DNA of 64,000 nucleotides from Rhizomicrobium palustre (lineage in GTDB: Bacteria > Pseudomonadota > Alphaproteobacteria > Micropepsales > Micropepsaceae). This document shows, in pieces, positions 54,750 to 64,000 of the stretch. The position numbers and the translations under genes are program-made. Where the stretch lies: the NCBI RefSeq assembly GCF_011761565.1, contig NZ_JAASRM010000001.1, positions 1,798,139-1,862,138 of the forward strand. The letters are read 5' to 3'. The notes beneath the pieces are model-generated. The model was not told the origin of the DNA and made no database searches. It worked only from the letters and a program-made list of their open reading frames with translations. How positions within the stretch are numbered: position 1 is the first letter of the stretch; each line of letters starts with the position of its first letter.

Positions 54750-57692
54750 ATGAAACATTGCGATCAAGCAACCCAAAAATGGAAACGGGATGCGATTTTC
54801 CGCGCCTGTCTGGCATCGGCGAGCTATGTGGCAATACTCGCGGCGGTCCCAGCCGCGGCACAATCGGCAGGCGGTGCTGACACACTTGAAACCATCGTCG
54901 TTACCGGAACGCGTATTCAGGCGAGCGGATTCACCGCGCCAACGCCGACTCAAGTGATCGGAACAGAGCAGATCGAGAAGAATGCTCAGCCCAACATCTT
55001 CACCACGATCGCTCAATTGCCATCGCTGCAGGGCTCGTCTGGTACAGCGGTCAATACCTTCTCCACGTCCTCCGGGCAGCAGGGACTTAGCTCCTTTTCA
55101 TTACGCGGCCTGACGCCTATCCGCACCTTGACCCTTCTTGACGGTCAGCGTGTGGTGGGCGCAAACGTCACCGGCGTGCCCGACATCAGCTTGTTTCCAC
55201 AGCTTTTGGTGCAGCGTGTCGATGTCGTGACGGGCGGTGCCTCAGCGTCTTACGGCTCGGACGCGGTGGGCGGCGTGGTCAACTTCATCACCGATAAGCG
55301 TTTCACGGGCATCAAAGCTAATGTTCAAGGCGGCATCACCACCTATGGTGACAACGCGCAATATCTCTTGCAGGCGGCGGTTGGACATAATTTCCTCAAT
55401 GACCGGCTGCATGTCCAAGTTTCGGGCGAATATGATCATGAAGACGGCATTCCGCCGGGCGGCTTTGGCGAAAATGCTCCGAATGGGCGGAGCTGGTATC
55501 ACGCCACCACACTGGTCAACACGGGCATCACCAATAACGGTTCTCCGCAATATCTCTTGCGCGATCACGCGCAAGCCACCGGCTATTCGAAATACGGTCT
55601 GATCTCCGCCGGGCCTCTGCAGGGCACAGCTTTTGATGCCAACGGCCAGCCCTTCTCATTTCTCTACGGCTCCAATGGCGTGCCCGCCAAGGATGCCAGC
55701 GGCAATGTCACTGGCTGCTATATCGGTTTTTGTCTCGGTGGGGATCGCTCCGGCGCTGTCGGTATCGGGGCATCGCTTCAGTCAGGCATCAAGCGCCTCG
55801 ATGGCTACACGCGTATCGGATTCGATCTCGATTCCAACAACGAGATTTACGCTACCTTCAATATGGCCCGGGTTACCTCCAACAATCAGCCCAATCCCGG
55901 TGCCCAGAAATCGGGCCTGACGATGTCCTGTTCGAACCCCTATGTTCCGACGTTGATTCAGCAGGCCTGCACCGCCAACAACATCACGAGCTTCAAATAC
56001 GGCACCGACAACGCCATGTTGCCGAACATCCATGTCAACACATCACGCCGTCAAATGCGCGCGGTGTTCGGTGCGGATGGCAAGCTCTCTCTGGGTGATA
56101 CGTCCTGGCGCTATGACGCCTATTACGAGCATGGCGAGGAAATCACGGATATTCGCGTCCGCAACATCCTGCTGACAAATCGCTATAACGCGGCGATCAA
56201 TGCCACTCTGCTGAATGGTCAGATCGTTTGCGCCGATGCGACCGCGCGCGCCAATGGCTGTCAGCCGCTCAACATTTTCGGCGGCCTGGCGCCAAGCCCC
56301 TCTGCGCTTTCCTATATCGTTCCGGATAAAGGACCTTTCCAGCACACCCATCAGCAGCAGGATGTGGTGAGCCTGAACCTCAACGGCGAGCCTTTCGCCT
56401 TATGGGCAGGGGATGTTTCGGTGGCGTTTGGCGGTGAATACCGGCGTGAGAATTATCGCGTCAACGCCGATCCCTATGGCGCGGGCATCACGGCGACCAA
56501 CACCTATAACAGCACCTATCCCGCAGATCCCGTTTTGGCGACCGCTGGCAGCAACTGGTTTGCGGGCAATTACCACGACGGCACCGGCACATATGATGTG
56601 AAGGAAGCCTATCTCGAAATCAACGCCCCCTTCCTCAACTCGCCGCAATTTGGCAAAGCCAGTCTCAACGTGGCGGGCCGCTGGACCGATTACTCCACCT
56701 CCGGCACGGTCTACACCTGGAAGATTGGTGGTACCTGGGATACGCCGCTGGAAGCGGTGCGCCTGCGCGCGGTAATGTCGAACGACGTGCGCGCGCCCAA
56801 CCTGTCGGAGCTCTTCGCCGCGCCCACAACGACGACGGTGCCGAGCTTCACCAATCCCTTCAACAAGACCTCGGTCACTATTCTGCAGAACACGATCGGC
56901 AATTCGGCTCTGAAGCCTGAAATCGCCCGTAATATCGAGGCAGGTATCGTTCTGTCGCAACCGAGCTGGCTGCCAGGCTTCTCCGCTTCCTTTGATTACT
57001 ACCGCATCAAGCTGACCAAGGGTATTTCGAGCCTCACCGCGGATCAGATCGTTAATTTCTGTTTCAACGGTATCAATCAGACCTGCGGCGCATTCAATTT
57101 CAATCCGGCCTCCGGCCTTCCTTTTGTGAATGTGCAGCAGTTCAATCTGGCATCGATCTTCACCGAGGGCTTCGACTTGGAGGGCAGTTACCAGTTCGAT
57201 CTGCCCGATATGGTGCCTGGCCACTTCACTCTGCGCGGGCTCGCGACGAACATCGGCACCTTCCTCACCGATCCTGGCATTCCGGGCACCATTCCGCAGC
57301 AAACCGCGGGCACCAACTCTGGCGCAACCCCGCATTGGAAATTCCTGATGACCCAAAGCTGGGATAACGGCGTCTTCAGCTTCAATCTGCAGGAACGCTG
57401 GTTTACCGATGGCGTAATCGACCGCAAATATGTGGTCTGCCAGACGGGCTGTCCGGTTTCGACAGGTAATAACCCGACACTCGATAACAATTTCATGAGC
57501 GGGGCGTTCTATCTCGATGTCGGTGGTACCTACAGCTTCACCGATTCCATGACGGCCTACTTCAAGATCGACAATTTGTTCGATCGTGATCCGACGCCGT
57601 CACCACAGACCAATACCGGCCTCGATACCAATCCAGCGCTTTATGACATTGCCGGCCGGACGTTCCGGGTCGGCGTGCGGTTCAGCATGTAA
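54750..57692 (+). CDS. TonB-dependent receptor, likely carbohydrate/glucan uptake
   Basis: 980 residues from the ATG at 54750. A Sec signal region (about 1-38) is followed by a TonB box-like ETIVVTGTRI, the plug domain (FTTIAQLPSLQGSSG, LRGLTPIRTLTLLDGQRVV, YGSDAVGGVVNFIT) and a long beta-barrel ending in the aromatic strand RTFRVGVRFSM. Actively brings large ligands across the outer membrane with TonB-ExbBD energy. It is 8 nt before the beta-helix/propeller gene, so the two form an operon and probably a substrate-specific uptake system. Confidence 0.92.
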   Translation: MKHCDQATQKWKRDAIFRACLASASYVAILAAVPAAAQSAGGADTLETIVVTGTRIQASGFTAPTPTQVIGTEQIEKNAQPNIFTTIAQLPSLQGSSGTAVNTFSTSSGQQGLSSFSLRGLTPIRTLTLLDGQRVVGANVTGVPDISLFPQLLVQRVDVVTGGASASYGSDAVGGVVNFITDKRFTGIKANVQGGITTYGDNAQYLLQAAVGHNFLNDRLHVQVSGEYDHEDGIPPGGFGENAPNGRSWYHATTLVNTGITNNGSPQYLLRDHAQATGYSKYGLISAGPLQGTAFDANGQPFSFLYGSNGVPAKDASGNVTGCYIGFCLGGDRSGAVGIGASLQSGIKRLDGYTRIGFDLDSNNEIYATFNMARVTSNNQPNPGAQKSGLTMSCSNPYVPTLIQQACTANNITSFKYGTDNAMLPNIHVNTSRRQMRAVFGADGKLSLGDTSWRYDAYYEHGEEITDIRVRNILLTNRYNAAINATLLNGQIVCADATARANGCQPLNIFGGLAPSPSALSYIVPDKGPFQHTHQQQDVVSLNLNGEPFALWAGDVSVAFGGEYRRENYRVNADPYGAGITATNTYNSTYPADPVLATAGSNWFAGNYHDGTGTYDVKEAYLEINAPFLNSPQFGKASLNVAGRWTDYSTSGTVYTWKIGGTWDTPLEAVRLRAVMSNDVRAPNLSELFAAPTTTTVPSFTNPFNKTSVTILQNTIGNSALKPEIARNIEAGIVLSQPSWLPGFSASFDYYRIKLTKGISSLTADQIVNFCFNGINQTCGAFNFNPASGLPFVNVQQFNLASIFTEGFDLEGSYQFDLPDMVPGHFTLRGLATNIGTFLTDPGIPGTIPQQTAGTNSGATPHWKFLMTQSWDNGVFSFNLQERWFTDGVIDRKYVVCQTGCPVSTGNNPTLDNNFMSGAFYLDVGGTYSFTDSMTAYFKIDNLFDRDPTPSPQTNTGLDTNPALYDIAGRTFRVGVRFSM

Positions 57693-57700
57693 GTGGGGGA

Positions 57701-60700
57701 ATGACGGTGTTGCGCGCGATACTTCTTGGCTGTGTCCTGGCTCTTGGTTTGGTTCAAACCGCACAGGCGCAAGCATCCCCGTCATCCACCTCCGTTTTTC
57801 AATCGGCGCCGCCTGAACCTGGCGCCATCACCGTGACCGGGAAGGGTGATGGGCAAGCCGACGATACGGCCGCGCTCCAAGCGGCCATAGATAAAGCAGC
57901 CGACGGCGGCGGTATCGTCTTTCTCCCCCCTGGGCGATACCGCATCAGCCGCACGATCCTTGTATGGCCGGGCGTCAGGATCTATGGCGTCGGCGCGTCG
58001 CGCCCGGTCCTTTTTTTAGGGCCTAATACGCCGGGTTTTCAGCGCGGCGTGGCCAACATGGTCGTCTTCACCGGTGCCAAGCGCGGCGCCATAGAGCATG
58101 TGCCCTTTCCGCCGCCCAGCGTCGTGCCGTTTGATCCAAAGGTGGCGGATGCTAATTCCTCCACTTTCTATTCCGCCATCAGCAATGTGGATGTGGAGAT
58201 CGGAGAGGGCAATCCTGCCGCGGCCGGAGTGCGCTTGCGCATCGCGCAGCACGCGTTTCTTACCCATATGGATTTTCATCTCGGCTCCGGCTTCGCGGGC
58301 ATATATCAAGCGGGAAATCTGGTCCGCGATGTGCGCTTCTTCGGTGGCCGCTATGGCATTGTCAGCGAGAAAACCTCACCAGCGTGGCAGTTCACCATTC
58401 TGGATTCGGTTTTCGAAGGCCAGAAGAACGCCGCGATCCGCGAGCATGAGCTAAGCCTGACGCTCGTCAATGTCACCATGCGCAATACGCCCGTCGGCAT
58501 CGAGATTGATCCCGGCTATAGCGACCGCTTATGGGGCAAGGATGTCCGCTTCGAAGGCGTACGCCAAAGCGCAGTTCTTATCTCGGAAGAGAAGAACGTC
58601 CAGACACAGATTGGTTTTGAAAATGCGTTGGCCGCCGATACGCCAGTCTTCGCGCGCTTCCGGGAGAGCGGCAAAAGCGTAGCGGGCAAGGGGCGCTATT
58701 ACCGCGTCACAGATTTCAGCCATGGGCTTGCGGTGCCCGGTCTTGGCCAGATGGGCAAGATCAACACCAAAGCTGATATCACTGGGCTCGATAGTCTACC
58801 GCCGCCGCGCGCCGATGCGGTGCGTGCCCTGCCGCCAGTATCTGAATGGGTCAGTGTGAAAAGCCTGGGCGCCAAGGGCGATGGGCAGGCCGACGATACC
58901 GCTGCGCTGCAGAAGGCTGTCGATAGTCATCGCGTGGTCTTTCTACCGATGGGCAATTACAGTGTGAACACCACTCTGCATTTGAAGTCCGATACGGTTT
59001 TGATCGGCCTGCATCCCAACCTCACTCAGATTTTTCTCCCCGAAGAGACGCCCGCCTATAAAGGCGTGGGCGGCCCCAAGGCGCTGATCCAATCGGCCGA
59101 GGGAGGTGACGCGATCGTCTCGGGCATCGGCATCTTCACCGGCGGCATCAACCCGCGAGCCACGGGGCTACTGTGGATGGCGGGCGAGCATTCGCTGGTC
59201 GACGATGTGAAATTTCAGCTCGCACTCAAAAACGAGTTCTTCAGCGGTGCGCGGCCCACGCCTTTCACCGCCGCCCAGACCGCCATGAATGTGCCTTATC
59301 AGATTTTCGGCACCAAGCCTGAGCCGCGCTGGGATGGTCAATATCCAAGCCTTTGGGTGACCAAGGGCGGAGGTGGCACTTTCGTTGGCTGCTGGACGCC
59401 GAACACGCTGGCGGGCGCAGGTTTCTATATCTCCGATACCTCCACGCCCGGTCATGCCTATGAAATGTCGGTAGAGCATCACGTCCGCAACGAGATCGTG
59501 CTGGAACGGGTTTCCAATTGGGAGTTTCTCGCGCCGCAGACCGAAGAGGAATATCGCGAAAGCGGCAATGCGGTGTCGCTCGAGATTCGCGATTCCCACG
59601 ACATTCTGGTCGCGAATTATCACGCCTATCGTGTCACACGTACCCAGCTTCCCGCGCCCGCGGCGGTCCGGCTTTATAATGCGCGCAATATCCGCTTCCG
59701 GAATGTGCAGGTGAATGCCGAGAGTGGCTACACGAGCTGTGAGGGCACGGATTGCATTACCTATCTGCGCGCCAATAAGTACCCCTTCGAGAATGCGATT
59801 GAAGACACGACCTCTGGGCGGAAGCTGCGTGAACGGGAATTCGCCAGCCTCGACATAGGGGCGACGCCAACACCGGCTTCGACGTCTGGGCAAGAGGTGA
59901 AAAAGCTCGCTGATGGCTTCTTCGCACTCGGCGGCGGTGCGGTGGATGCTCAAGGCAACCTCTACTTCATCGACCGCAGCTTCCAGCGCATCTATAGCTG
60001 GTCGAGGGATCGCGGGCTCCAGATCGTGAACAGCCATCCTTTGGACGCAGTGAACCTTGCGGTGGATCGTTCGGGAAATCTCTTGGTGCTATCTTCAGCG
60101 GGCTATGCGGGGGCGGTGTTCTCGCTCGCCCCCAATGGAGAGAGCCTCGTGCCGCTCTCTTCCCAGGCCGTGAACGCTTCCGCCAAAGCGGCTTTCGCTC
60201 TGCCGACCAATTGGTGGGTGAATGGCGAGTTCAAGGATCAATATGTCCCCGCTAAGGACCATTTTGTCACCTTGGCTGAGATGTTCGCTAAAACGGTTTC
60301 GACGGCGCCTGGCAAAGCCTATGTATCACCCGACGGCAGCCTGATTTTGCCTGCCTATCGCACCGTGCATCAGGGACCGCCCGATAATCGCGGCTGGCGC
60401 TTCTCGCCGTCGCTTGACACCTATGGCTTCACCGTCGCCGAACCCGGGGCGCGCATATATATCAGTAATGAATCCGAGGCCCGGACCTACAGCGCGCGGG
60501 TGACGAAGAACGGCACGCTCGCTGATCTTAAGGTTTTCGCCGATCGTGGCGGAGAGAGCGTGGCGACCGATGCTTCGGGAAAGGTCTATCTCGCCAACGG
60601 ACAGATCTTCGTGCATGGGCCTGAAGGTCAAGAACTTGGCCGGATTGATGTCCCTGAGCGCCCGATTCAGTTGGTGCGCGGCAAGGGGATGCTCTTTATC

Positions 60701-60748
60701 CTCACCCATCACAGCCTCTATGCGCTCGGCCTTCCTGGGGCAGAATAA
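57701..60748 (+). CDS. Fusion of two pectate-lyase-like beta-helices and an SMP-30/NHL-like propeller
   Basis: 1015 residues with signal peptide (MTVLRAILLGCVLALGLVQT). Two near-identical openings, GKGDGQADDTAALQAAIDKA at ~47 and AKGDGQADDTAALQKAVDSH at ~393, each start a right-handed beta-helix (about 45-350 and 385-700) of the Pect-lyase-3 type, as in tandem-helix GH55 exo-1,3-glucanases. From ~732 a propeller follows with AVDAQGNLYFIDRSFQRIYS, VNLAVDRSGNLLVLSSAGYA and VATDASGKVYLANGQIFVHG, like SMP-30/gluconolactonase or NHL repeats. Predicted secreted or periplasmic. Catalytic residues cannot be confirmed. The combination with a gluconate regulon is unusual. Confidence 0.82.
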   Translation: MTVLRAILLGCVLALGLVQTAQAQASPSSTSVFQSAPPEPGAITVTGKGDGQADDTAALQAAIDKAADGGGIVFLPPGRYRISRTILVWPGVRIYGVGASRPVLFLGPNTPGFQRGVANMVVFTGAKRGAIEHVPFPPPSVVPFDPKVADANSSTFYSAISNVDVEIGEGNPAAAGVRLRIAQHAFLTHMDFHLGSGFAGIYQAGNLVRDVRFFGGRYGIVSEKTSPAWQFTILDSVFEGQKNAAIREHELSLTLVNVTMRNTPVGIEIDPGYSDRLWGKDVRFEGVRQSAVLISEEKNVQTQIGFENALAADTPVFARFRESGKSVAGKGRYYRVTDFSHGLAVPGLGQMGKINTKADITGLDSLPPPRADAVRALPPVSEWVSVKSLGAKGDGQADDTAALQKAVDSHRVVFLPMGNYSVNTTLHLKSDTVLIGLHPNLTQIFLPEETPAYKGVGGPKALIQSAEGGDAIVSGIGIFTGGINPRATGLLWMAGEHSLVDDVKFQLALKNEFFSGARPTPFTAAQTAMNVPYQIFGTKPEPRWDGQYPSLWVTKGGGGTFVGCWTPNTLAGAGFYISDTSTPGHAYEMSVEHHVRNEIVLERVSNWEFLAPQTEEEYRESGNAVSLEIRDSHDILVANYHAYRVTRTQLPAPAAVRLYNARNIRFRNVQVNAESGYTSCEGTDCITYLRANKYPFENAIEDTTSGRKLREREFASLDIGATPTPASTSGQEVKKLADGFFALGGGAVDAQGNLYFIDRSFQRIYSWSRDRGLQIVNSHPLDAVNLAVDRSGNLLVLSSAGYAGAVFSLAPNGESLVPLSSQAVNASAKAAFALPTNWWVNGEFKDQYVPAKDHFVTLAEMFAKTVSTAPGKAYVSPDGSLILPAYRTVHQGPPDNRGWRFSPSLDTYGFTVAEPGARIYISNESEARTYSARVTKNGTLADLKVFADRGGESVATDASGKVYLANGQIFVHGPEGQELGRIDVPERPIQLVRGKGMLFILTHHSLYALGLPGAE

Positions 60749-61167
60749 AGGTCGGGTGGCGAATCTCCGTATTATCCCTTATGTGTTTGAAGCCTCAATC
60801 TGCGCAGCTCTGTGGAAGAGAGAATCATTTTCTACCAGAGCTTCGCGGATGATTGCGCTACCAATGTTATTGATCACCATAATACGCATACAGACGAAGC
60901 TGATAGCGCTTTCCCGATAATCTGATTCGTTGCGCAGTGAATCGCAGTCACGCTGAAGAATTGGAGGCGAAGCGGCAGCACGCGGTGGCGGCACTCTTGC
61001 AACAAGCATTCGTATTCAGAACACAATCTCGCCATGAATACGTATGCAACAGGTTGGCATATTTTCGCCACAGGGTAATCCTCCCCCCGAAACAAGTGGC
61101 CGGAATACCGGCTACGAAAAAGCCCCGGCGCATAGCGCTGCAGGGCATATATGGGGAGGCTTAGAGT
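60749..61167. other. Intergenic region between the fusion gene and the second TonB receptor
   Basis: About 420 bp, AT-rich in the middle (60,840-60,930). Contains a small palindrome GCCGG-AATA-CCGGC at 61099-61112 before the TonB-receptor start. Short open frames here have no ribosome site or family match. It likely holds the promoter of the second receptor. Confidence 0.4.
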
Positions 61168-64000
61168 ATGACTTCACGCATTTCGCGCGCGCGGCCGGCA
61201 TCAGTGCGCCATACCGTTCTGGCGTCTACCGCAACGAGCTTCGCCGTACTTGCCCTAGCGACGAGTGGTGCGTTTGCGCAGGAGCAAATGGAATCGGTTA
61301 CGGTTACGGGTTTCCGTGCCAGCTTGGAAAACACCATCGTCCTTAAGAAAGAGTCGACCCAGATCGTTGAAGCGATTTCGGCCGAAGACATCGGCAAACT
61401 GCCGGATGCCTCGATCGGTGAAGCGATTTCCCGCCTGCCGGGCCTTGCCACCCAGCGCACCAACGGCCGCGCCTCGGACATCTCCATTCGCGGTACCTCG
61501 CCGGACTTCTCGACCACGCTTTTGAACGGCCGCGAGCAGGTCTCGACCAATGACAATCGCTCCGTTCAATTCGACCAGTACCCGGCCGAACTGATGAGCG
61601 GCGTTGTGATCTACAAGACCCCTTCGGCGGACCTCGTCGGCGCAGGTCTGTCGGGCACCATCGACATGCGCACTACCCGCCCGCTCGAATACGATCATCG
61701 AGTTATCTCGTTGAACGTTCGCGGCCAGACCAACTCGCTCGGCGAGCTGAACCCCAAGGAAGGCCAGTATGGCTGGCGTCTCGGCGGCACCTACATCGAT
61801 CAATTTTCCGGCGGCAAGCTCGGCCTGGTGGTCGGTGTCTCGCTGATGGATGACCTCAATCCGTACCAGGAATACGCCTCCTGGGGGTATCCGAATGGCG
61901 GTTGGTGCCGTTCAGCCGCTCCGTGCCCCCCTGCAACTCCCGTTGTTCCGAGCAATGTCGTGGTCCCCGGCGGCGCGAAATTCAACTCGGTCGTGGACGG
62001 CCTCAAGCGCAATGCTGCCCTTGCCACCTTGCAATACCGCCCCAACGAGCATTTTGAATCCACGCTCGACTTCTTCGGTTCGACCTTCCGGGATGACTGG
62101 CGGGTGACCCGCGTCGAAGCGCCGATGTACAACTGGGGCAGTCAGGACCTTCTGCCGGGCTATACAGTCAACAATGGCTATGTCACCGGCGGCACTTTTA
62201 CGCCGGGGGTGCATCAGATCGGTCGCGAAGAATCTGATCGCAAAGACAACGACCTTTGGGCGATCGGTTGGAAGAACACCTACACCAACGGTCCTTGGTC
62301 GGCGATGCTCGATGCCGGATATTCCAGTGTGCAGCGTCATTCGCGCCTGCTCGAAAACTATGCCGGGACGAGCTATGGCGGTGGCGGTGGCGCGGTCGAT
62401 CCAATGCCGTTCACGCTGGACAGCAACATGGTCATGCATGTCGCCCCGAAGCTCGATTACGGCAACTACAGCAACATGCTGCTGGCCGATTCCGGGTGCT
62501 GGGGTAATGTCAATGGTCTAAATTGCGCTCAGCAGGGCTATCTCAAATACGACAAGGTCCATGACCACATGGCGACCTTGAAACTGGAGCTGCAGCGCGA
62601 CCTGGGTGCTGGCTTCTTCAAGGGTGTCACCGCCGGTCTCTATTTCACCAATCGTACCAAGACAAAGTCGACCGACGAATACTTCCTGGTCGTCAAGTCG
62701 GTGTGGGCCGACGCCAACACCTATTACGCGGCGCATGGCAATAGCTATGCGGGTTACACCTTGCCGGTCGGCACGCCGATCCCGGATCAATACCGCACCG
62801 GTGTATCTTCGGGCCTGTCCTACTTCGGCATTCCCGGCTTCGCCTCCTGGAATGCAGACGCGGCCTTTGACGGCGGCTTCTATTCTGCCATTCATAACAC
62901 GGGGCCCTGGGCCTATCAGAAGGGCTACGACGTCAACGAAGCGGTCTATACCGGCTATATCAAGACCGACATTGATACGCTCTTGGCCAATCACGCCCTT
63001 ACCGGCAACATCGGCCTGCAGTTCGTTTATACCCATCAGACATCGGCTGGTTTCGGTGTCTCGTTCCCCAGCAACGCACCTCCAATTGTCATCCCGCTCA
63101 CCGGCGGCTTGAACTACGGCCAGTTGTTGCCGAGCATGAACTTGTCATTCGAAATCAACGACTCCAGCAAGATCCGCCTCGGCGGGGCACGCGAACTGGT
63201 GCGCGCCCGCATGGACCAGATGGTCAACGTCAATTCCTATAGCTTCGGCACCTCCGGCTTCGACCCGGTGACGCTCGCGGATAGTTGCCCGGCCGCAAAT
63301 TGGATGAACTGCAGTCATTGGAGCGGTGACGTAGGCAATCCCAAATTGAAGCCCTGGATCGCGGATGCGGTGGACCTCTCCTATGAATACTATCACGGCA
63401 AGGACACCTATCTGGCGATCGCGGGCTTCTACAAGAATCTCGAAAGCTACATCTACAAACAGACCACGCCGTTCGATTTTACCGGCTATCTCACTCCGAC
63501 CGGGTACAAGCCGAACAGCTACATGGGTTATGTCTCACAAGATGTGAACGGTTCCGGTGGCAACATCGCAGGCATCGAGGTGAGCGGTGCGTTTTCAGGC
63601 AGCGCGCTCTCCGGCTGGCTTGAGGGTTTCGGCCTGACCGGCAACATCTCCTACACCGACTCGAGCATGAAGGGTGTCTCGAATTCGGGCACTGCTACGC
63701 CGCTGCCCGGCCTATCGAAACTCGTCTATAACGGCACGATGTACTACGACAACGAAGGCTTCTCGGCGCGCGTGAACTACAATTTCCGGTCACGTTACTA
63801 CGCCCAGATCAAAGGCTTCGATAACACCTACACAAACAACGAGTTCAAGGCCCAGGCGTGGCTTGGGGCACAGATCGGCTACACCTTCCAGGAAGGCACT
63901 GCCAAAGGTCTGAACATCAGCTTGCAAGCCGACAACCTGCTGCACGCAAAGCAGATGATGTACCATTTCGATGCCGATCCGAATGATACGCGCAACAACC
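61168..64000 (+). CDS. TonB-dependent receptor (Caulobacter/Xanthomonas type), 3' end outside window
   Basis: Starts at the ATG at 61168 (GGGGAGG upstream) and runs off the window after 944 codons with no stop. A signal region with VLASTATSFAVLALATSGAF precedes ESVTVTGFRASLENTIVLKK, the plug with DIGKLPDASIGEAISRLPG and TQRTNGRASDISIRGTSPDF, and the barrel strands. The plug motifs match the TIGR01782-like receptors that carry sugars or plant polymers. Paired with the receptor at 54,750, it points to uptake of a complex carbohydrate. Complete N-terminus, truncated C-terminus. Confidence 0.92.
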   Translation, partial: MTSRISRARPASVRHTVLASTATSFAVLALATSGAFAQEQMESVTVTGFRASLENTIVLKKESTQIVEAISAEDIGKLPDASIGEAISRLPGLATQRTNGRASDISIRGTSPDFSTTLLNGREQVSTNDNRSVQFDQYPAELMSGVVIYKTPSADLVGAGLSGTIDMRTTRPLEYDHRVISLNVRGQTNSLGELNPKEGQYGWRLGGTYIDQFSGGKLGLVVGVSLMDDLNPYQEYASWGYPNGGWCRSAAPCPPATPVVPSNVVVPGGAKFNSVVDGLKRNAALATLQYRPNEHFESTLDFFGSTFRDDWRVTRVEAPMYNWGSQDLLPGYTVNNGYVTGGTFTPGVHQIGREESDRKDNDLWAIGWKNTYTNGPWSAMLDAGYSSVQRHSRLLENYAGTSYGGGGGAVDPMPFTLDSNMVMHVAPKLDYGNYSNMLLADSGCWGNVNGLNCAQQGYLKYDKVHDHMATLKLELQRDLGAGFFKGVTAGLYFTNRTKTKSTDEYFLVVKSVWADANTYYAAHGNSYAGYTLPVGTPIPDQYRTGVSSGLSYFGIPGFASWNADAAFDGGFYSAIHNTGPWAYQKGYDVNEAVYTGYIKTDIDTLLANHALTGNIGLQFVYTHQTSAGFGVSFPSNAPPIVIPLTGGLNYGQLLPSMNLSFEINDSSKIRLGGARELVRARMDQMVNVNSYSFGTSGFDPVTLADSCPAANWMNCSHWSGDVGNPKLKPWIADAVDLSYEYYHGKDTYLAIAGFYKNLESYIYKQTTPFDFTGYLTPTGYKPNSYMGYVSQDVNGSGGNIAGIEVSGAFSGSALSGWLEGFGLTGNISYTDSSMKGVSNSGTATPLPGLSKLVYNGTMYYDNEGFSARVNYNFRSRYYAQIKGFDNTYTNNEFKAQAWLGAQIGYTFQEGTAKGLNISLQADNLLHAKQMMYHFDADPNDTRNN

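Noticed and set aside
56400-57356. 318-codon minus-strand frame within the TonB receptor
   Set aside because: Antisense shadow; the receptor barrel is intact on the plus strand.
59168-60037. 289-codon minus-strand frame within the fusion gene
   Set aside because: Antisense shadow with no known domain.

Overview
The window looks like a chromosomal piece of an alphaproteobacterium with roughly 60 % GC. Pointers are a COQ9-family gene, large TonB-dependent receptors of the Caulobacter/Xanthomonas type, several Tat-type leaders, and REP-like palindromes of the kind scattered through alphaproteobacterial genomes. The genus cannot be fixed from sequence alone. Several genes use TTG or GTG starts (rpsU, rhlE, the Crp-like regulator, rfbB, two glycosyltransferases).

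Layout. 1-16,400 is mixed housekeeping and metabolic sequence: a partial DUF1593 protein, a DEAD-box helicase, a GFA-type protein, an S41 peptidase, rpsU divergent from def, COQ9 with two small secreted cupins, a proline/alanine-rich membrane protein, an isolated HEPN-like gene in AT-richer DNA, gamma-glutamyltransferase divergent from a P1-family peptidase, a Tat-exported dienelactone-hydrolase-like protein, a lipoprotein and tRNA-Arg(ACG). 16,400-18,900 holds two signalling-type genes (LuxR-type regulator, PAS protein) in loosely packed, AT-richer DNA.

18,918-46,177 is a large exopolysaccharide locus, almost all on the plus strand. It carries a Crp-like regulator, a PPP-type phosphatase, a Wza-like exporter, an outer-membrane barrel, a Wzc/ExoP tyrosine autokinase, two polymerase-like membrane proteins, a polyprenyl-phosphate sugar transferase, all four dTDP-L-rhamnose genes plus an extra RmlD-like reductase, four glycosyltransferases, a Wzx flippase, a nitroreductase-like protein, a polysaccharide pyruvyl transferase and a secreted beta-helix protein. 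This reads as a complete Wzx/Wzy-type system for a rhamnose-containing, probably pyruvylated polymer. Genes from 29,976 onward often overlap by 1-20 nt.

46,188-51,407 is a TetR regulator divergent from an RND efflux pair. Three related 16-bp palindromes lie around tetR, and a textbook terminator follows the pump. 51,429-64,000 is a carbohydrate-uptake region: an orphan LuxR-type HTH protein, a gluconate permease, a GntR/FadR-family repressor, gluconokinase, a TonB receptor, a very unusual 1015-residue protein joining two pectate-lyase-like beta-helices to an SMP-30/gluconolactonase-like propeller, and a second TonB receptor cut by the window end. The likely logic is outer-membrane capture of a glucan-type substrate, cleavage, possible lactone hydrolysis, gluconate uptake and phosphorylation. 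This beta-helix/lactonase fusion in a gluconate regulon, together with its shared candidate operator, is the most novel-looking item.
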